Below, piece by piece: positions 7,632-8,836 of a stretch of DNA of 8,836 nucleotides. The first letter of the stretch is position 1. Every line of letters starts with the position of its first letter. Made by a program: the position numbers and the translations under genes. Origin of the DNA: Deltaproteobacteria bacterium (GTDB lineage: Bacteria > Desulfobacterota > DSM-4660 > Desulfatiglandales > Desulfatiglandaceae); assembly GCA_011051075.1 (NCBI GenBank), contig DREN01000320.1, positions 1 to 8,836 on the forward strand, given 5' to 3'. The notes beneath the pieces are model-generated. The model was not told where the DNA came from and did not search any database. It saw nothing but the letters and a program-made list of their open reading frames with translations.

Positions 7632-7680
7632 CGATTTCATCATTCGATGTTCAACTTTGGACGTTTGATGTTCGGCGTTC
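7632..7680 (-). repeat. Right heptad array, GAACRTC-like, seven units, inverted
   Basis: Read on the minus strand from 7680 this is seven consecutive 7-base units beginning GAACGCC and GAACATC, 49 bases with no indel. Consensus is close to GAACATC. It carries one more internal unit than the left arm would need for pairing, plus one extra outer unit, so the arms are inverted copies that have gained or lost whole heptads. Confidence 0.75.
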
Positions 7681-7851
7681 GAAAAAATCACTCATATCCT
7701 ATCATGCCGAATTCATTAAGCATAAAATGGAAATTCCTATACTTTGAACTTATGGACGTTAGCGGAACCCGAACTGATATTCTTCAAGATCATTGTAACC
7801 TTTCCCAGAAAATTTCGTAAGGTTTTTTTCCTCCCCGGGTCTGATATTTTA

Positions 7852-7865
7852 GGCCCAAGGCCCAA
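7852..7865 (+). repeat. Exact 7-base tandem duplication
   Basis: GGCCCAA occurs twice head to tail with no mismatch. Alone it could be chance, but the unit length equals that of the two other arrays in the same spacer. Confidence 0.6.
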
Positions 7866-7887
7866 CGACCTGACGGATATCCTTCAT

Positions 7888-7922
7888 CCAGCCTCCAGAT
7901 ACCAGCATCCAGCACCCAGACA
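7888..7922 (+). repeat. Second heptad array, CCAGCAN type, five units
   Basis: Five consecutive 7-base units that all begin CCAG, with variable last three bases (CCAGCAT and CCAGCAC are the central units). There are no indels over 35 bases. The sequence is unrelated to the GAACRTC arrays but has the same period. It ends 8 bases before the -35 of the proposed CLC promoter, so copy number here could affect upstream promoter or regulator contacts. Confidence 0.75.
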
Positions 7923-7930
7923 AATTCAGC

Positions 7931-7960
7931 TTGACTGTATTGTATCTCCCTTACTATACA
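7931..7960 (+). promoter_or_regulatory. Candidate sigma-70 promoter for the CLC gene
   Basis: TTGACT (7931-7936, 5 of 6 to the -35 consensus) and TATACA (7955-7960, 4 of 6 to the -10) are separated by 18 bases. Transcription would start near 7967 and give a leader of about 48 bases before ATG 8015. It is the best promoter match I found in this spacer and is correctly oriented. Confidence 0.5.
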
Positions 7961-8014
7961 TTCAATGGAAAGGGCAATATTCTTGGACCGCAGGTTTGCA
8001 AGGAAAGAACCACC

Positions 8015-8836
8015 ATGACGGATGAGACCAGAGGCGGATTATCCACAGGGACCACCACACTGAAGGCCCCGACCAGTACCATCAAAAAGGTGGGAAGGTG
8101 GAGTTTCTACTTTATCCTGATCGGTGTCATTGCCGGTCTGGGTTCTGTTGTTTTTCACCTCCTTTGTCAAATAGGCTCCCATTTTCTCCTGGACCAGTTG
8201 GCAGGATACCGGCCCCCCGGCCCGGCCGGAGAAGGCGATCTTTTTGAACCTACCATGACTCTTTTTAACCGGTGGGTTCTCCTTTTCCTGCCCGCTTTTG
8301 GCGGGATCTTGAGCGGCTGGATCGTCTATACCTTTGCCCCCGAGGCCGAGGGCCACGGGACTGACGCGGCCATTGATGCCTATCATGATAAGGGGGGCTT
8401 TATCAGGGGCAGGATTCCCATCGTAAAGACCATCGCCTCGGCCATTACCCTGACTTCGGGAGGATCGGGCGGTCGTGAGGGGCCCATTGCGCAGATCGGC
8501 GCGGGCTTTGGATCCTTTCTGGCCACAAAGCTGAAACTGTCAGACCGGGAACGTCGAATCATGCTGGCAGCCGGTATGGGGGCGGGTATTGGAAGTATCT
8601 TCAAGGCCCCCCTGGCAGGGGCCCTGTTTGCAGCAGAGGTACTTTACCGGGACCCGGAGTTTGAATCGGAGGTGATTATCCCCGCGGGTATCTCATCGGT
8701 GGTGGCCTACTGTCTCTTCTGCCTCCTTTTCGGATGGGGTTCGCTCTTTGAAACAGAGCCCTTTGTCTTCCATAACCCCCTGGAGCTTGGTCCCTACACC
8801 TTCCTGGCCCTGGTGCTGGCCGGGGGTGGCTTCCTC
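8015..8836 (+). CDS. CLC-family chloride channel, C-terminus cut by window edge
   Basis: The first 274 residues of a CLC anion transport protein of the inner membrane; the frame is open to the last base. Membrane helices include about res 31-51, 88-106 and several after 140. The first anion-selectivity loop reads GHGTD (113-117) in place of the classical GSGIP. The second loop SGGSGGREGPIAQIG carries the gating glutamate E155, and helix N-type sequence GAGIGSIFKAPLAGALFAAEVLY follows. Next to E208 the residue aligned with the internal proton glutamate (E203 of E. coli ClC-ec1) is V209, as in CLC channels rather than H+/Cl- exchangers. Family members of this kind usually have about 570-600 residues, often with C-terminal CBS domains, which lie outside the window. 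The ATG has a moderate AAGGA (8000-8004) 10 bases upstream and is preceded by a likely promoter. Confidence 0.93.
   Translation, partial: MTDETRGGLSTGTTTLKAPTSTIKKVGRWSFYFILIGVIAGLGSVVFHLLCQIGSHFLLDQLAGYRPPGPAGEGDLFEPTMTLFNRWVLLFLPAFGGILSGWIVYTFAPEAEGHGTDAAIDAYHDKGGFIRGRIPIVKTIASAITLTSGGSGGREGPIAQIGAGFGSFLATKLKLSDRERRIMLAAGMGAGIGSIFKAPLAGALFAAEVLYRDPEFESEVIIPAGISSVVAYCLFCLLFGWGSLFETEPFVFHNPLELGPYTFLALVLAGGGFL

Larger units (their letters stand above)
7563..7680. repeat. Palindromic heptad-repeat element (MITE- or REP-like)
   Basis: A 118-bp imperfect palindrome. Two arms of degenerate 7-base repeats face each other (7563-7597 and 7632-7680) around a central hairpin (7602-7625). The left-arm block 7563-7579 matches the reverse complement of 7657-7673 at 16 of 17 positions, and 7580-7587 matches 7642-7649 exactly. 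The right arm has one extra heptad (7 bases) between these blocks. I see no target-site duplication and no coding content. I recall heptad-armed intergenic palindromes of this look in deltaproteobacterial genomes, but that is memory and not a search result. Confidence 0.75.
7468..8014. other. AT-rich, repeat-laden intergenic region between xseA and the CLC gene
   Basis: About 550 bp without a credible gene. By hand count, GC is about 32% in 7561-7620, 47% in 7621-7680, 30% in 7681-7740 and 40% in 7741-7800, against about 57% in the start of the CLC gene (8041-8100). It holds the xseA leader, an inverted heptad-repeat element (7563-7680), an exact 7-base tandem duplication (7852-7865), a second heptad array (7888-7922) and a likely promoter for the CLC gene. 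The stretch 7690-7850 contains no clear gene or known element; an AACCTT/AAGGTT pair with seven T (7797-7829) resembles a weak terminator but has no transcript to end. Confidence 0.6.

Noticed and set aside
7797..7829. Intrinsic terminator (AACCTT/AAGGTT plus seven T)
   Set aside because: The stem is six weak pairs with a 16-base loop, and no plus-strand gene lies upstream for it to terminate.
7563..7922. CRISPR array
   Set aside because: Repeat units are only 7 bases with no unique spacers and no cas genes; these are tandem degenerate heptads.
7744..8025. Plus-strand open frame of 93 codons before the CLC gene
   Set aside because: It uses TTG with no ribosome binding site, contains the CCAG heptad array and the likely promoter, and overlaps the CLC start. 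The translation has no familiar features.
8039..8047. Perfect DnaA box TTATCCACA
   Set aside because: A single copy inside the CLC coding sequence with no second box, AT-rich unwinding region or dnaA/dnaN nearby. Chance is the simplest explanation.

Overview
The window looks like a chromosomal segment of a mesophilic, Gram-negative-type bacterium, most likely a deltaproteobacterium (Desulfobacterota). This placement is an inference. It rests on coding GC near 57-60%, the style of the proteins (a GH13_18 sugar phosphorylase, a DUF2868/DUF3482 pair, a GHGTD-type CLC) and intergenic heptad-repeat palindromes of a kind I remember from that group. No rRNA, tRNA, CRISPR array, transposase or phage gene is visible. 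Six genes are supported: four complete, and two cut by the window edges.

Layout. The 5' end of murI (glutamate racemase) lies on the minus strand at 1-719, and its C-terminus is outside the window. A 356-bp divergent spacer follows. Then comes a plus-strand run of three genes: a GH13 subfamily 18 phosphorylase, probably acting on glucosylglycerate (1076-2998); a DUF2868 multi-span membrane protein (3071-4663); and a DUF3482 GTPase (4656-6095). The last two overlap by 8 bases and are almost certainly translationally coupled. Convergent to them, 28 bp away, is xseA (6124-7467, minus), the exonuclease VII large subunit; no xseB lies beside it. A spacer of about 550 bp, much richer in A+T than the genes, separates xseA from a CLC-family chloride channel that starts at 8015 and runs off the right edge.

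The most unusual DNA is in the 7468-8014 spacer. Three unrelated sequence types all have a 7-base period: a GAACRTC-like degenerate heptad array that occurs twice in inverted orientation (five units on the left, seven on the right) around a central palindrome; a CCAGCAN array of five units; and an exact tandem GGCCCAA pair. The two inverted arms differ by exactly one heptad, as expected if whole units are gained or lost. A plausible sigma-70 promoter for the CLC gene follows.

How the genes may work together: a phosphorylase for a compatible-solute-type glucoside, a membrane protein coupled to a GTPase, and a chloride channel are compatible with osmotic or ionic stress handling. Only the DUF2868/DUF3482 pairing is well supported by gene order. 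The rest is conjecture. murI and xseA are housekeeping neighbours.
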